DNA of 64,000 bases from Oxalobacteraceae bacterium OTU3CAMAD1. GTDB taxonomy: Bacteria > Pseudomonadota > Gammaproteobacteria > Burkholderiales > Burkholderiaceae_D. Below are positions 46,982 to 55,145 of the stretch, piece after piece. Within the stretch, counting starts at the first letter, position 1, and every line of letters starts with the position of its first letter. The stretch is from the NCBI GenBank assembly GCA_024123915.1, contig CP099650.1:5270001-5334000 (forward strand). Reading direction: 5' to 3'. Position numbers and translations under genes: made by a program. The notes under the pieces were generated by a model, which saw nothing but the letters and a program-made list of their open reading frames with translations, was not told the origin of the DNA and made no database searches.

Positions 46982-47581
46982 ATGAACATCTTGCAAAAAG
47001 CGGTACTGGGCCTGGCCGTCGCCGTCTCGCTGGCGGCGCCCGCGCACGCGGCGGTCACCCAAACCATGTCGCATTCGGGCACCGATCAATACTGGTCGAC
47101 CAACGGCGGCGTTCTCGACATGGGCGGCGTGACGCTGGGCGCCGGCACCAACACCATTTATGCGCTGACCAGCACATCGACCCTGGTGGACCAGGGCTGG
47201 GGATTCACCGACCCAGGCAACGGCGTGTTCATCGGCCTGTTCCAGGGCACCACGAACGTGTTCAATTTCCTCGTCGCCGGCTCGTCCCACGATCAGGCCA
47301 CCGTCACCTTCGACATCGCCGACAACAACGCGCTACTCGGCGGCCTGAACGCGGCGCTGCGCGGCGTGACCTGGAGCGCCGCCGATCCGTTGAGCATCCG
47401 CATGTACACCGACGCTTGGCAATATCCGGGCTGGGAATTGCACACAACCAATAACTCGTTCAGCGTCACGTCCGCCGTCACCGCAGTGCCGGAACCGGAG
47501 ACGTATGCAATGCTGCTCGCCGGCCTGGGCCTGACCGGCGCGCTCGCACGGCGCCGCAAGGGCGTTACGGAAAATAAATAA
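46982..47581 (+). CDS. PEP-CTERM sorting-domain protein
   Basis: 199 residues: signal peptide MNILQKAVLGLAVAVSLAAP (cut near AHA-A), a beta-rich body (YWSTNGGVLDMGGVTLG, VDQGWGFTDPGNGVFIGLFQ), then VPEPETYAMLLAGLGLTGAL and the basic tail RRRKG. AAAGGGG precedes the ATG. The gene ends inside an AAAT tandem repeat. The big regulator gene starts 44 bases further on, so co-transcription or control by it is possible. Confidence 0.9.
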   Translation: MNILQKAVLGLAVAVSLAAPAHAAVTQTMSHSGTDQYWSTNGGVLDMGGVTLGAGTNTIYALTSTSTLVDQGWGFTDPGNGVFIGLFQGTTNVFNFLVAGSSHDQATVTFDIADNNALLGGLNAALRGVTWSAADPLSIRMYTDAWQYPGWELHTTNNSFSVTSAVTAVPEPETYAMLLAGLGLTGALARRRKGVTENK

Positions 47582-47591
47582 ATAAATAAAA
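47571..47591. repeat. AAAT tetranucleotide tandem repeat
   Basis: About five AAAT units, striking in this G+C-rich sequence. They cover the last codons and stop of the PEP-CTERM gene and lie 35 bases before the next start codon. Confidence 0.8.
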
Positions 47592-47625
47592 GATAACAAC
47601 CTCGGCGCGGCTGGACGGTACTAAA

Positions 47626-50600
47626 ATGCTAAGATTAGTATTCTCGAAACCTGCCATGCCACAGCCGAGCATCCAAGCCGCATCCCATCCGCCGTCGCCA
47701 AGCGTGACGGCGAAGTTCCGCTTCGGCGACTGGCTGGTCGAACCGTCCCTGAACGCGATCTCCAATGTGCGCGAGCGGCGTCAGATGGAGCCGCGCACGA
47801 TGGAGGTGCTGCTGGCCCTGTGCACCGCCGGCGGAGACATCGTCAGCAGCGAAGACTTACTGGAGCGCTGCTGGGGCGGAGCATTCCATGGCGACAGCTC
47901 GGTTCACAAGAACATCGCCCACCTGCGCCGCCTGCTCGGCGACAACGCCGGCGCGCCCACCTACATCGCCACCATCCGCAAGCGCGGTTACCGCACGGTG
48001 GCGCCACTCGACTTCTTCGCCGACGGCGACAAACGTTCCGGCAACTGGGAACACGGTACGCCGTTTCGTGGACTGCTGGCGTTCGACCAGGCCCACGCGG
48101 CGGTGTTTTTCGGCCGCGACGACACAACCCGCCAGCTGACGCGCACCGTCCAGGCGCAGGCGCGCGGCGGCCTCTCGCTCACGCTGGTGCTCGGTCCCAG
48201 CGGGTCGGGCAAGACCTCGCTGATCCAGGCCGGTCTGCTGGCCGGTCTGGCGCCGGCGCGCGCCACCGGCGAGCTGGCGGTGCTGGCCACCACCACGCTG
48301 GACTTGATCGACCTGGGCAGCCAAACACTGACGACCGCGTTGGCCGGCGCCTTGCTGGACCTGGAATGGGGCGAGCAGTTGGCGCTCCCCGGGGAAAATG
48401 CGCTGTCGCTGGGCACGCGGCTCGAGCACGGCTGCGAGAGCGTGGTGGCCGAACTGGCCGCCGTGCTGGCATCGCACGCCCGCGCGCGGCCGGGCTTGCG
48501 GTTCGCGCTGTTCATCGACCGCTTCGAAGTGCTGTTCAACGCGGCGCGCATCGACGAGCCCGCGCGCGCGGCCTTCATGCGCGCGCTCGAACAGCTGGCG
48601 CGCAGTCCGGCCATGCTGGTGGTGGTGGCCTGCCGCAACGATTACTATCCCAGCATCGCCAAGATTCCACTGCTGAGCGAAGCGCGGCGCCTCGGCGGCC
48701 ACTTCGATCTGGCGCCGCCTGGCTTTAACGATATTCCGGACATCATCCGCGCCCCGGCCGCAGCCGCGGGGCTCAGCTTTGGCATCGATCCGCACACCCG
48801 TGCGCGGCTAGACGACGTGCTGTGCGAAAGCGCCGCCAACAGCCCCGACGCGCTGCCGATGCTGCAATACTGCCTGCAGGAGCTGTACCGGCTGCGCACC
48901 GTCACCGGCGAGCTGAGCTTCGAAGCGTTCCGCCAGTTGGGCGAACTCGAGGGCGCGATCGGGCAACGCGCCGAGCAGGTCGTGCTGGGCCTGACGGCGG
49001 CGCAGCGCGACGCCCTGCCCCGCATCATGGCGCAGGTGGTGGTGCTGTCGAACGACGACGAACAGTTGGGCAGCCAGCGGGCCGCCTGGACCGCGCTGCC
49101 CCACGAGGCGGCGCGGCAGGCGGTCGAGGCGCTGATCGAGGCGCGCCTGTTCGTCAGCGACCTGGTGGCCGGCACGCCAGTCTTCGGCATCGCCCACGAG
49201 GCCATCCTGCGGCGCTGGCCGCGCATGAGCGACTGGATCGAGACGCACCGCGACGCCCTGCGGGCGCGCGGCCGCCTGGCCCAGCACGCGCGGCGCTGGC
49301 ACGACGAGGGCCGTCCCGGCGATTTGCTGCTGCCCAAGGGCACGCTGTTGGCCGAGGCCGAGCTGCTGCGCCACGGCGGCGTGGTGACGCTCACCGACAC
49401 CGAGGTCGAATGCATCGTCGCGTCGGCGCGGCGGGCCCGCCAGCGCGACCGGTTGCGCCTGGCGGCGATGACGCTGATCGTGGCGCTAGCGCTACTGGCC
49501 TCGCTGCTGGGCCTGAGCGCGCTGTCGGCCAAACGCTCGGCCGAGTCGCGCCGCGAACAGGCCGAGGGCCTGGTCGATTTCATGCTGGGCGACCTGACCG
49601 ACAAGCTGCGGCCGCTCGGCAGGCTCGATTTCCTCGACAGCGTCAGCGGCAAGGCGCTGCAGTATCTGCGCGGCACCAGCAACGACGACCTCAACGCGTC
49701 AGCGCTGACCTTGCGCGCCAAAGGGTTGCAAATGATCGGCGAGATCCGCCGCTCGCGAGGCGACTCGCCCGGGGCCATCGACGCGCTCAACCAGGCCAAT
49801 ACGATCCTGATGCGCCAGCACCAGCAGGCGCCCGGCGACCTCCAGGTATTGAAAAACCTCGGCGCCAACGCCTATTGGATCGGCCAGTTGCACAAGGACC
49901 GCAACAACTTGCAAGCGGCCGACGCTGCCTGGCGCGACTACCTGCGCTTTTCCGACCTGTTATACGAGCGCGATCCGGACAACACCGAGTGGTGGGTCGA
50001 ACGCTCTTACGCCCACAACAACTTGGGCAACCTGGCGCTGCTGCGCGGCCGGCCCGACCTGGCGGTGCCGGAGATTCTGGCCTCGATCGCGCTCAAGCAG
50101 CGCGCCCTGGTGCGCGAGCCGTCCTCGCGCACCGTGCTCGCCGAGCTGGCCGACAGCTATTCGTGGCTGGCGTCGGCCACCCAGTCGCTGGGACGGCTCG
50201 AGGAGGCGCGCAAATTGTACGCCGACGAAATGCAGCTGGTGCTGCGGCTGACCGAGGGCGCGCCCGAGGAGGCGCTGTGGACCCACCGGCACGCGGTGGC
50301 CCTGCAACATCGCGCGCTCATCGGCATGGCGCTGGGCATGGACGCGGACGCGTTGCGCGATTACGGACAGGCGGGACGGTTGTACGCGAACATCCTGGAG
50401 AACGATCCCAAACACCGCCAGTGGCAGGCCGAGCAGGCACACATCGAGCATGAGCGGCTGTGGCTGTTGGCGCGCACGGCGCGGCCGGCCGAGATGGCAT
50501 CGCGGCTGGCGGCCGTGCGACACACCTTGCACGAGATGACGCTGCTCGATCCGAAGAACGTGTTGTGGGCGCGCCGCGCGGCCACCGCCCGCGCTCATCT

Positions 50601-50988
50601 CGCCGCCACGCTAATGGCCGCGCGACACGACGTCGCCGCCGGGCAGGAACTAAAGGTGTCGGTGGCGACATTGAAGTCGCTGCATGACAGCAATCCAGGC
50701 AATTTAAACGGCCGGCTCGCGCTGGCCGAAGCGCTGTTGTTATCGTCGTCGTTACAGAGAAATCAAGGCGACACCAGGTTGGCAATTTCTATTTGTCAAC
50801 AGATTCATGGCATGCTCAAGGACGAGGTCACCGCCTCACGCAACTACCAGGTGCTCGAACTGTGGAGCAGAGTCAACACTTGTCTGGGCGATCGGCCGGC
50901 GATACAGCTGGCCGCCGCCCGCCTCCAGCAGATTGGCTACCTCGACCGGGCTTATCTGCAATCCCTCCCCCCCACCATTAAGGAATAG
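47626..50988 (+). CDS. winged-helix / STAND-type NTPase / TPR regulator
   Basis: 1120 residues. An OmpR-like winged helix (about 25-122: FRFGDWLVEPSLNAIS, SSVHKNIAHLRRLLGD, IRKRGYRTVA) is followed by FRGLLAFDQAHAAVFFGRD, which opens a STAND-type NTPase with Walker A LGPSGSGKTS (residues 189-198) and a Walker-B-like ALFIDRFEVLF. One membrane segment lies at about 610-632 (LIVALALLASLLGLSAL), then a C-terminal TPR array to the end. Members are thought to be membrane-tethered one-component regulators that sense something through the periplasmic TPR part. ATG at 47626 (weak GGACGG site); an in-frame ATG at 47656 is possible. The small gene at 50990 follows at once. Confidence 0.87.
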   Translation: MLRLVFSKPAMPQPSIQAASHPPSPSVTAKFRFGDWLVEPSLNAISNVRERRQMEPRTMEVLLALCTAGGDIVSSEDLLERCWGGAFHGDSSVHKNIAHLRRLLGDNAGAPTYIATIRKRGYRTVAPLDFFADGDKRSGNWEHGTPFRGLLAFDQAHAAVFFGRDDTTRQLTRTVQAQARGGLSLTLVLGPSGSGKTSLIQAGLLAGLAPARATGELAVLATTTLDLIDLGSQTLTTALAGALLDLEWGEQLALPGENALSLGTRLEHGCESVVAELAAVLASHARARPGLRFALFIDRFEVLFNAARIDEPARAAFMRALEQLARSPAMLVVVACRNDYYPSIAKIPLLSEARRLGGHFDLAPPGFNDIPDIIRAPAAAAGLSFGIDPHTRARLDDVLCESAANSPDALPMLQYCLQELYRLRTVTGELSFEAFRQLGELEGAIGQRAEQVVLGLTAAQRDALPRIMAQVVVLSNDDEQLGSQRAAWTALPHEAARQAVEALIEARLFVSDLVAGTPVFGIAHEAILRRWPRMSDWIETHRDALRARGRLAQHARRWHDEGRPGDLLLPKGTLLAEAELLRHGGVVTLTDTEVECIVASARRARQRDRLRLAAMTLIVALALLASLLGLSALSAKRSAESRREQAEGLVDFMLGDLTDKLRPLGRLDFLDSVSGKALQYLRGTSNDDLNASALTLRAKGLQMIGEIRRSRGDSPGAIDALNQANTILMRQHQQAPGDLQVLKNLGANAYWIGQLHKDRNNLQAADAAWRDYLRFSDLLYERDPDNTEWWVERSYAHNNLGNLALLRGRPDLAVPEILASIALKQRALVREPSSRTVLAELADSYSWLASATQSLGRLEEARKLYADEMQLVLRLTEGAPEEALWTHRHAVALQHRALIGMALGMDADALRDYGQAGRLYANILENDPKHRQWQAEQAHIEHERLWLLARTARPAEMASRLAAVRHTLHEMTLLDPKNVLWARRAATARAHLAATLMAARHDVAAGQELKVSVATLKSLHDSNPGNLNGRLALAEALLLSSSLQRNQGDTRLAISICQQIHGMLKDEVTASRNYQVLELWSRVNTCLGDRPAIQLAAARLQQIGYLDRAYLQSLPPTIKE

Positions 50989-50989
50989 C

Positions 50990-51361
50990 ATGACCACTTC
51001 CGCAGCGCAGTACCCCGTCCTGGTGTCGATCCTACCAGGCCACAACGTCCAATTTACCTACTTCGACGAAGCAAGCAACGGACCGGTGACGAGTCCGTCG
51101 ATCAGCTTGAATATCACCTGCCCCACTGATTGCTTGTTCATTCTGGACTACGCGACAAGCAAGGCCGGCTGGACCATCACGGAAATTAGCGCGGTAGGTA
51201 TGGGCAGCCCCACCCTGAACACCTTGCCCGGCCCCAAGAAGCTGTCGCTGATGGTCATGGATCCCTACCTTACGCTGAGTCAATACAAGTACTACCTGCA
51301 TTTCGCAAACGGGAAAGAAAAATTTAAGTTCGATCCGCAAGAGACTAACGTGCGCAACTAG
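50990..51361 (+). CDS. small hypothetical protein coupled to the winged-helix/NTPase regulator
   Basis: 123 residues. It begins MTTSAAQYPVLVSILPGHNV, is beta-rich, has two Cys in ITCPTDCLFIL and ends FDPQETNVRN. No signal peptide or membrane segment. Its ATG lies one base after the regulator's stop and AAGGAAT overlaps that gene's last codons, so translation is coupled and the proteins probably work together. The beta-rich body and DPQ...N end suggest a small beta-sandwich protein. Not recognised as a known family. Its end overlaps the convergent gene by 17 bases. Confidence 0.75.
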   Translation: MTTSAAQYPVLVSILPGHNVQFTYFDEASNGPVTSPSISLNITCPTDCLFILDYATSKAGWTITEISAVGMGSPTLNTLPGPKKLSLMVMDPYLTLSQYKYYLHFANGKEKFKFDPQETNVRN

Positions 51362-52103
51362 GCCCACCCGCAAGGTGGCGCCGCAGGCCGTCATAAATGG
51401 CGCCTGCGAGCTCCTCCTGCAGCGCCATGCCCAGGTCACCGTCGCCGTCAAACTGCGACATCCAGGCGACCTGCCCGGCGCCCCCCTCCACTAGCCGCAC
51501 GCAGGCGCGCACGCGGCGTCCTTCGACCCGGATTCCGCCCTCCAGACGGTAATCCGCCACACCGCCGCCGGCGCCGACATTGCCAAGCGTGATCCCCTCG
51601 CCGAATGTCCGGTACAGCCTGGCGCCCAGTTCGTCCTCCAGTCCCCACACGAAGGCATCGCTGCCTTGCACGCGACTGAGGTCGCGCAGCGGCGCAAGTT
51701 GCAGCCGTACGTCGCGGCCGGGGGCCGTGGTCGGCGCGGCGATACGCGGCGCGTAACCGCCGTTTGGAATCGAGATTTCCAGCCCGTCAGGCGCGCCGGC
51801 GGCGCGGTAATGGGCGGCCAGGCGCTCCCGCAGCCGCCCCGTTTGGACGCGCACCACCGGGTCGAGCGTGGTGTCGTAGACGCGCGGGTCACGCCGGAAC
51901 ACCGCCAGGCCGATGGCGTACTCGCTCAGTTGGCCGGCGCTGCCGGTCAGTTCGGCGTCGATCAGGAAGGCTAGCAGTTGCCGCATGCGCGGCGCTTTGG
52001 CGAAGGTTGGGCTGCACAGTATTGATGCCGCGGCGCTGCGCAGGCAGTCGGCGAGCGGCGCCGGGACGTTGTCGTGGTTCACCATTTCAAGCCGAGCATT
52101 CAT
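51345..52103 (-). CDS. protein like the N-terminal region of CadC/TolB-type regulators
   Basis: 252 residues. The first 120 (FAKAPRMRQLLAFLIDAELT, LSEYAIGLAVFRRDPRVYD, DPVVRVQTGRLRERLAAHY, LEISIPNGGYAPRI) form a conserved region that in many proteobacteria heads adenylate-cyclase-like or TPR regulators. The second half (APLRDLSRVQGSDAFVWGLE, YRLEGGIRVEGRRVRACVRL) resembles a TolB-like domain that usually continues into TPRs; here the protein ends, so it is short or truncated. No membrane segment. GGAGG lies before the ATG. Convergent and overlapping with the small gene at 50990, which suggests one functional locus with the big regulator. Confidence 0.75.
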   Translation of the reverse strand: MNARLEMVNHDNVPAPLADCLRSAAASILCSPTFAKAPRMRQLLAFLIDAELTGSAGQLSEYAIGLAVFRRDPRVYDTTLDPVVRVQTGRLRERLAAHYRAAGAPDGLEISIPNGGYAPRIAAPTTAPGRDVRLQLAPLRDLSRVQGSDAFVWGLEDELGARLYRTFGEGITLGNVGAGGGVADYRLEGGIRVEGRRVRACVRLVEGGAGQVAWMSQFDGDGDLGMALQEELAGAIYDGLRRHLAGGPSCAR

Positions 52104-52395
52104 GTCTGCCTCCGGGGACGGGACGCGTTCCGCAACGCGCTCCCTGCGGACTGAACTCTATTGGTGGAGCGATATGATTGCCTTACGGTTATCTTACGAG
52201 TGGCGGATGGAGGGGGAAAGGAGGTTTATTGGCTCGTGCGGCGCGCTTTATTAGCTAGAGGGAGGACGCGCGCCCTCGGCGCGCGAAGCTGCCGCGTTGC
52301 GGCAGCAGTTGGGCGATTCGGATAGCCTCGCGCCCGCTAGGGCGCTACGTTTTCGAACCGGCCGCCTTGGCGCACCGTCTTCGTCCGAAGCAAAT
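52104..52395. other. 292-base non-coding stretch
   Basis: No supportable gene. It should hold the promoter of the minus-strand gene ending at 52103. Two GC hairpins are visible: GCGCGCC / GGCGCGC near 52268-52285 and CTGCCGC / GCGGCAG around 52289-52305. Confidence 0.5.
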
Positions 52396-52425
52396 AAAAA
52401 AGCCTCCCGCAGGGGAGGCTTTTTT
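52396..52425 (-). terminator. terminator of the first tRNA-Ser gene
   Basis: AAAAAAGCCTCCC-GCA-GGGGAGGCTTTTTT: a GC-rich stem with A/T runs on both sides, so it can act in both directions. It lies 9 bases beyond the tRNA 3' end. Confidence 0.88.
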
Positions 52426-52433
52426 ATTGATTC

Positions 52434-52526
52434 TGGCGGAGACGGTGGGATTCGAACCCACGATACAGGTATAAGCCGTATGCATCCTTAGCAGGGATGT
52501 GCCTTCGGCCACTCGGCCACGTCTCC
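52434..52526 (-). tRNA. tRNA-Ser(GCU), first copy
   Basis: 93 bases including encoded CCA. Acceptor stem GGAGACG / CGTCTCC, anticodon loop CTGCTAA (anticodon GCT, reading AGC/AGU), a long variable arm as in serine tRNAs, and T-loop GGTTCGAATCC. It is identical to the copy at 53548-53640. Confidence 0.97.
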
Positions 52527-52719
52527 TAGTCGATCACTCAACTATGACCACTTGCCGTGAAGCAGCAATGTGGACGCGAGTTATGATATAGATCGGTAGC
52601 CGCTTGGTCAAGGGTACGCCCCACATATGTGCATTTTCCCGCTTTCACCAGGTTGGCTTATGATAGCGATTTGATCAATCATGCGGCCAAAGTGGATCGC
52701 ATTGGAACGGATACCCGAC

Positions 52720-53493
52720 ATGGCCTACTTCAACCGCCTCAGCGATACTAACTTTCAAGCCACCGAGCACACCGGCGGAGCCTGGAGCGTCCACGAACAA
52801 CACATCGCGGCGCCGATGGGGCTACTCACCCATGTCATCGAACTGGACTGCGCACTGCGCGGCAACGGCTTCAAAATCGGCCGCCTGGCGTTCGACATTC
52901 TCGGCGTGATCCCGATCGGGGAGGTACAGACCGAGGTGCAGTCACTGCGCTCGGGCCGGACCATCGAACTGGTCGAGGCGACCCTGCTGCATAACGGGCG
53001 CGCGGCGCTGCGGGCCCGCGCCTGGCTGGTCAAACCGAACGATACGGGCGCCATCGCCGGGAACGCCATTCGCGCAATACCCGGTCCCGAGGGGATGCCG
53101 CGATGGGATCCCTCCTCGGTCTGGCCGGGCGGCTTTATCGCCACCATCGACGTGCATCGCGCGTCCGAGGAGCCCGGCCGGGCGGCGTATTGGGCACGCG
53201 CCCGCCAGCCGCTGCTTGACGACGAACCGGTCAGCCCCCTCGCCCGCGCCGCATCGCTGTTTGATATCGCCAACGGCATGGCCGTGCGCGCCGCGCCGAC
53301 CGAAGTGGCCTTCCCCAACCTGGACCTGACGGCGCATCTGTTCGCGACGCCGCGCGGGGAATGGTTGGGCTTTGATACGTCGGTGTCGTTTGGCGTTGAC
53401 GGACTGGGCCTGACCAGTTCGACCATTTATGATGAAACGGGGCCGATCGGCACACTGGCCCAGATTCTGACAATACGCCCCAACATCGGTTAA
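52720..53493 (+). CDS. acyl-CoA thioesterase-like double hot-dog protein
   Basis: 257 residues, two hot-dog halves: the first with GAWSVHEQHIAAPMGLLTHV and FDILGVIPIGEVQTEV, the second with SLFDIANGMAVRAAP, NLDLTAHLFATPRGEWLGFD and TSSTIYDETGPIGTLAQIL. This is the TesB/DUF4442-like thioesterase pattern that hydrolyses acyl-CoA esters. The start was chosen at the ATG giving MAYFNRLSD; one 13 codons earlier is possible and neither has a strong ribosome site. It sits between two identical tRNA-Ser genes on the opposite strand. Confidence 0.85.
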   Translation: MAYFNRLSDTNFQATEHTGGAWSVHEQHIAAPMGLLTHVIELDCALRGNGFKIGRLAFDILGVIPIGEVQTEVQSLRSGRTIELVEATLLHNGRAALRARAWLVKPNDTGAIAGNAIRAIPGPEGMPRWDPSSVWPGGFIATIDVHRASEEPGRAAYWARARQPLLDDEPVSPLARAASLFDIANGMAVRAAPTEVAFPNLDLTAHLFATPRGEWLGFDTSVSFGVDGLGLTSSTIYDETGPIGTLAQILTIRPNIG

Positions 53494-53509
53494 GCCGATG
53501 GCATGGACG

Positions 53510-53539
53510 AAAAAAAGCCCCGTTGCCGGGGCTTTTTTT
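53510..53539. terminator. bidirectional terminator between thioesterase and tRNA-Ser
   Basis: AAAAAAGCCCCG-TTGC-CGGGGCTTTTTTT. It serves the plus-strand thioesterase (17 bases after its stop) and the minus-strand tRNA-Ser. Confidence 0.88.
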
Positions 53540-53547
53540 CTGATTCT

Positions 53548-53640
53548 TGGCGGAGACGGTGGGATTCGAACCCACGATACAGGTATAAGCCGTATGCATC
53601 CTTAGCAGGGATGTGCCTTCGGCCACTCGGCCACGTCTCC
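53548..53640 (-). tRNA. tRNA-Ser(GCU), second copy
   Basis: 93 bases with encoded CCA, identical to the copy at 52434-52526: acceptor GGAGACG / CGTCTCC, anticodon GCT, long variable arm. It follows lysC on the same strand. The 5' flanks of the two copies are also similar (for example CTCAAC about 12 bases upstream), as expected from duplication of gene and promoter. Confidence 0.97.
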
Positions 53641-53754
53641 CAGTTGATTGCTCAACCTTGTCCATCCGGCCAAACTTCACCAGAGCAGACGACCGCAATG
53701 GTATAGACCGGGATTGATCTGGTCAAGGAAACCAGACCATTTTTTTCGAAAAAA

Positions 53755-55002
53755 TTAAGCCTTTTCCAGTTCGAACGCTTTATGCAGCGCGCGCACGGCC
53801 AGTTCCATGTACTTTTCGTCGATCAACACCGAGATCTTGATTTCCGACGTGGAGATCATCAGGATGTTGATGCCCTCTTCCGACAAGGTACGGAACATCT
53901 GCGAGGCGACGCCGACATGGCTGCGCATGCCCACGCCAACGACCGAGATCTTCGATACTTTGGCGTCGCCGGTGATGCTGGCCGCGCCCAGTTCCGCCTG
54001 GGTGCCGGTCAGCACGTCGACCGCGCGCTGGTAGTCGTTGCGCGACACGGTGAAGGTGAAGTCCGTTTTACCGTCGACCGACTGATTCTGTATGATCATG
54101 TCGACCTCGATGTTGGCGTCGGCCACCGGTCCCAGGATGTGGTACGCAACGCCAGGACGGTCCGGCACGCCCAGCACGGTGATTTTGGCCTCATCGCGGT
54201 TAAACGCGATACCGGAGATGACTGCTTGTTCCATGTTTGTATCTTCCTCAAACGAAATCAGGGTGCCAGAGTTGGCTTCTTCTTCGATATCCAGCAGCGG
54301 GTCGGTCAGCGACGACAGCACGCGGGTCGGCACGCGGTAGTTGCCGGCGAATTCCACCGAACGGGTCTGCAGCACTTTCGAGCCCAGCGACGCCAGTTCC
54401 AGCATCTCTTCGAACGTGATCGCCTTCAGGCGGCGCGCTTCGGAGACGACGCGCGGATCGGTCGTGTAGACGCCGTCGACGTCGGTGAAGATCAGGCATT
54501 CGGCCGCCTTCATGGCGGCGGCGATGGCCACGGCCGAGGTGTCCGAGCCGCCACGGCCCAGGGTCGAGATGTTGCCGTTGTCGTCAACGCCCTGGAAGCC
54601 GGTGATGATGACGATCTTGCCGTCGTCCAGGTCGCGGTTGACCTTTTCGTTGTCGATCGACTGGATGCGGGCCTTGGTGAAGGCGGAATCGGTTTTAATC
54701 GCGACTTGCCAGCCGGCGTAGGAGACCGCTTTCTTGCCGATCGCCAGCAGGGCCATCGACAGCAGGCCGACCGAGACTTGCTCGCCGGTCGAGGCGATCA
54801 TGTCCAGTTCGCGCGGGTCCGGTTGCGCCTGGATTTCCTTGGCCAGGCCGATCAGGCGGTTGGTCTCGCCGGACATGGCCGATGGCACGACGACGATGCG
54901 GTGCCCGGCGTCATGCCACTTGGCGACACGCCGCGCGACGTTCTTGATACGGTCCGTCGAACCCATCGACGTACCGCCGTATTTGTGCACGATTAAAGCC
55001 AT
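53755..55002 (-). CDS. lysC: aspartate kinase
   Basis: 415 residues. It phosphorylates aspartate, the first step towards lysine, threonine, methionine and diaminopimelate. The kinase domain starts VHKYGGTSMGSTDRI, with VVVPSAMSGETNRLIGL and LGRGGSDTSAVAIAAA; two C-terminal ACT domains (about 265-415: ITVLGVPDRPGVAYHILG, KISVVGVGMRSHVGVASQMF) give feedback control by lysine/threonine. The start is the ATG giving MALIVHKYGG; the frame extends 24 codons upstream without homologous sequence. Same strand as tilS and accA. Confidence 0.97.
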   Translation of the reverse strand: MALIVHKYGGTSMGSTDRIKNVARRVAKWHDAGHRIVVVPSAMSGETNRLIGLAKEIQAQPDPRELDMIASTGEQVSVGLLSMALLAIGKKAVSYAGWQVAIKTDSAFTKARIQSIDNEKVNRDLDDGKIVIITGFQGVDDNGNISTLGRGGSDTSAVAIAAAMKAAECLIFTDVDGVYTTDPRVVSEARRLKAITFEEMLELASLGSKVLQTRSVEFAGNYRVPTRVLSSLTDPLLDIEEEANSGTLISFEEDTNMEQAVISGIAFNRDEAKITVLGVPDRPGVAYHILGPVADANIEVDMIIQNQSVDGKTDFTFTVSRNDYQRAVDVLTGTQAELGAASITGDAKVSKISVVGVGMRSHVGVASQMFRTLSEEGINILMISTSEIKISVLIDEKYMELAVRALHKAFELEKA

Positions 55003-55145
55003 AACAGTGAGGTTTCCGCTCAAATAAAGGTAAATGGAACCCTTAACTCTACATGCCGCAGTGCAAAATAACAAGTCAAAAAGCTCATAAAGTCATACCG
55101 TATAAGCATATGCACATACAAAATTCGGCGAATGCAAGGAAATTT

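Noticed and set aside
50990..51361. Toxin-antitoxin or anti-phage module with the NTPase regulator
   Set aside because: The large protein starts with a DNA-binding winged helix and has a membrane segment and TPRs, fitting transcription control; no nuclease or other effector domain is seen.
52434..53640. Genomic island integrated at tRNA-Ser
   Set aside because: No integrase, no other mobile gene and only one ordinary-looking gene between the two tRNAs.
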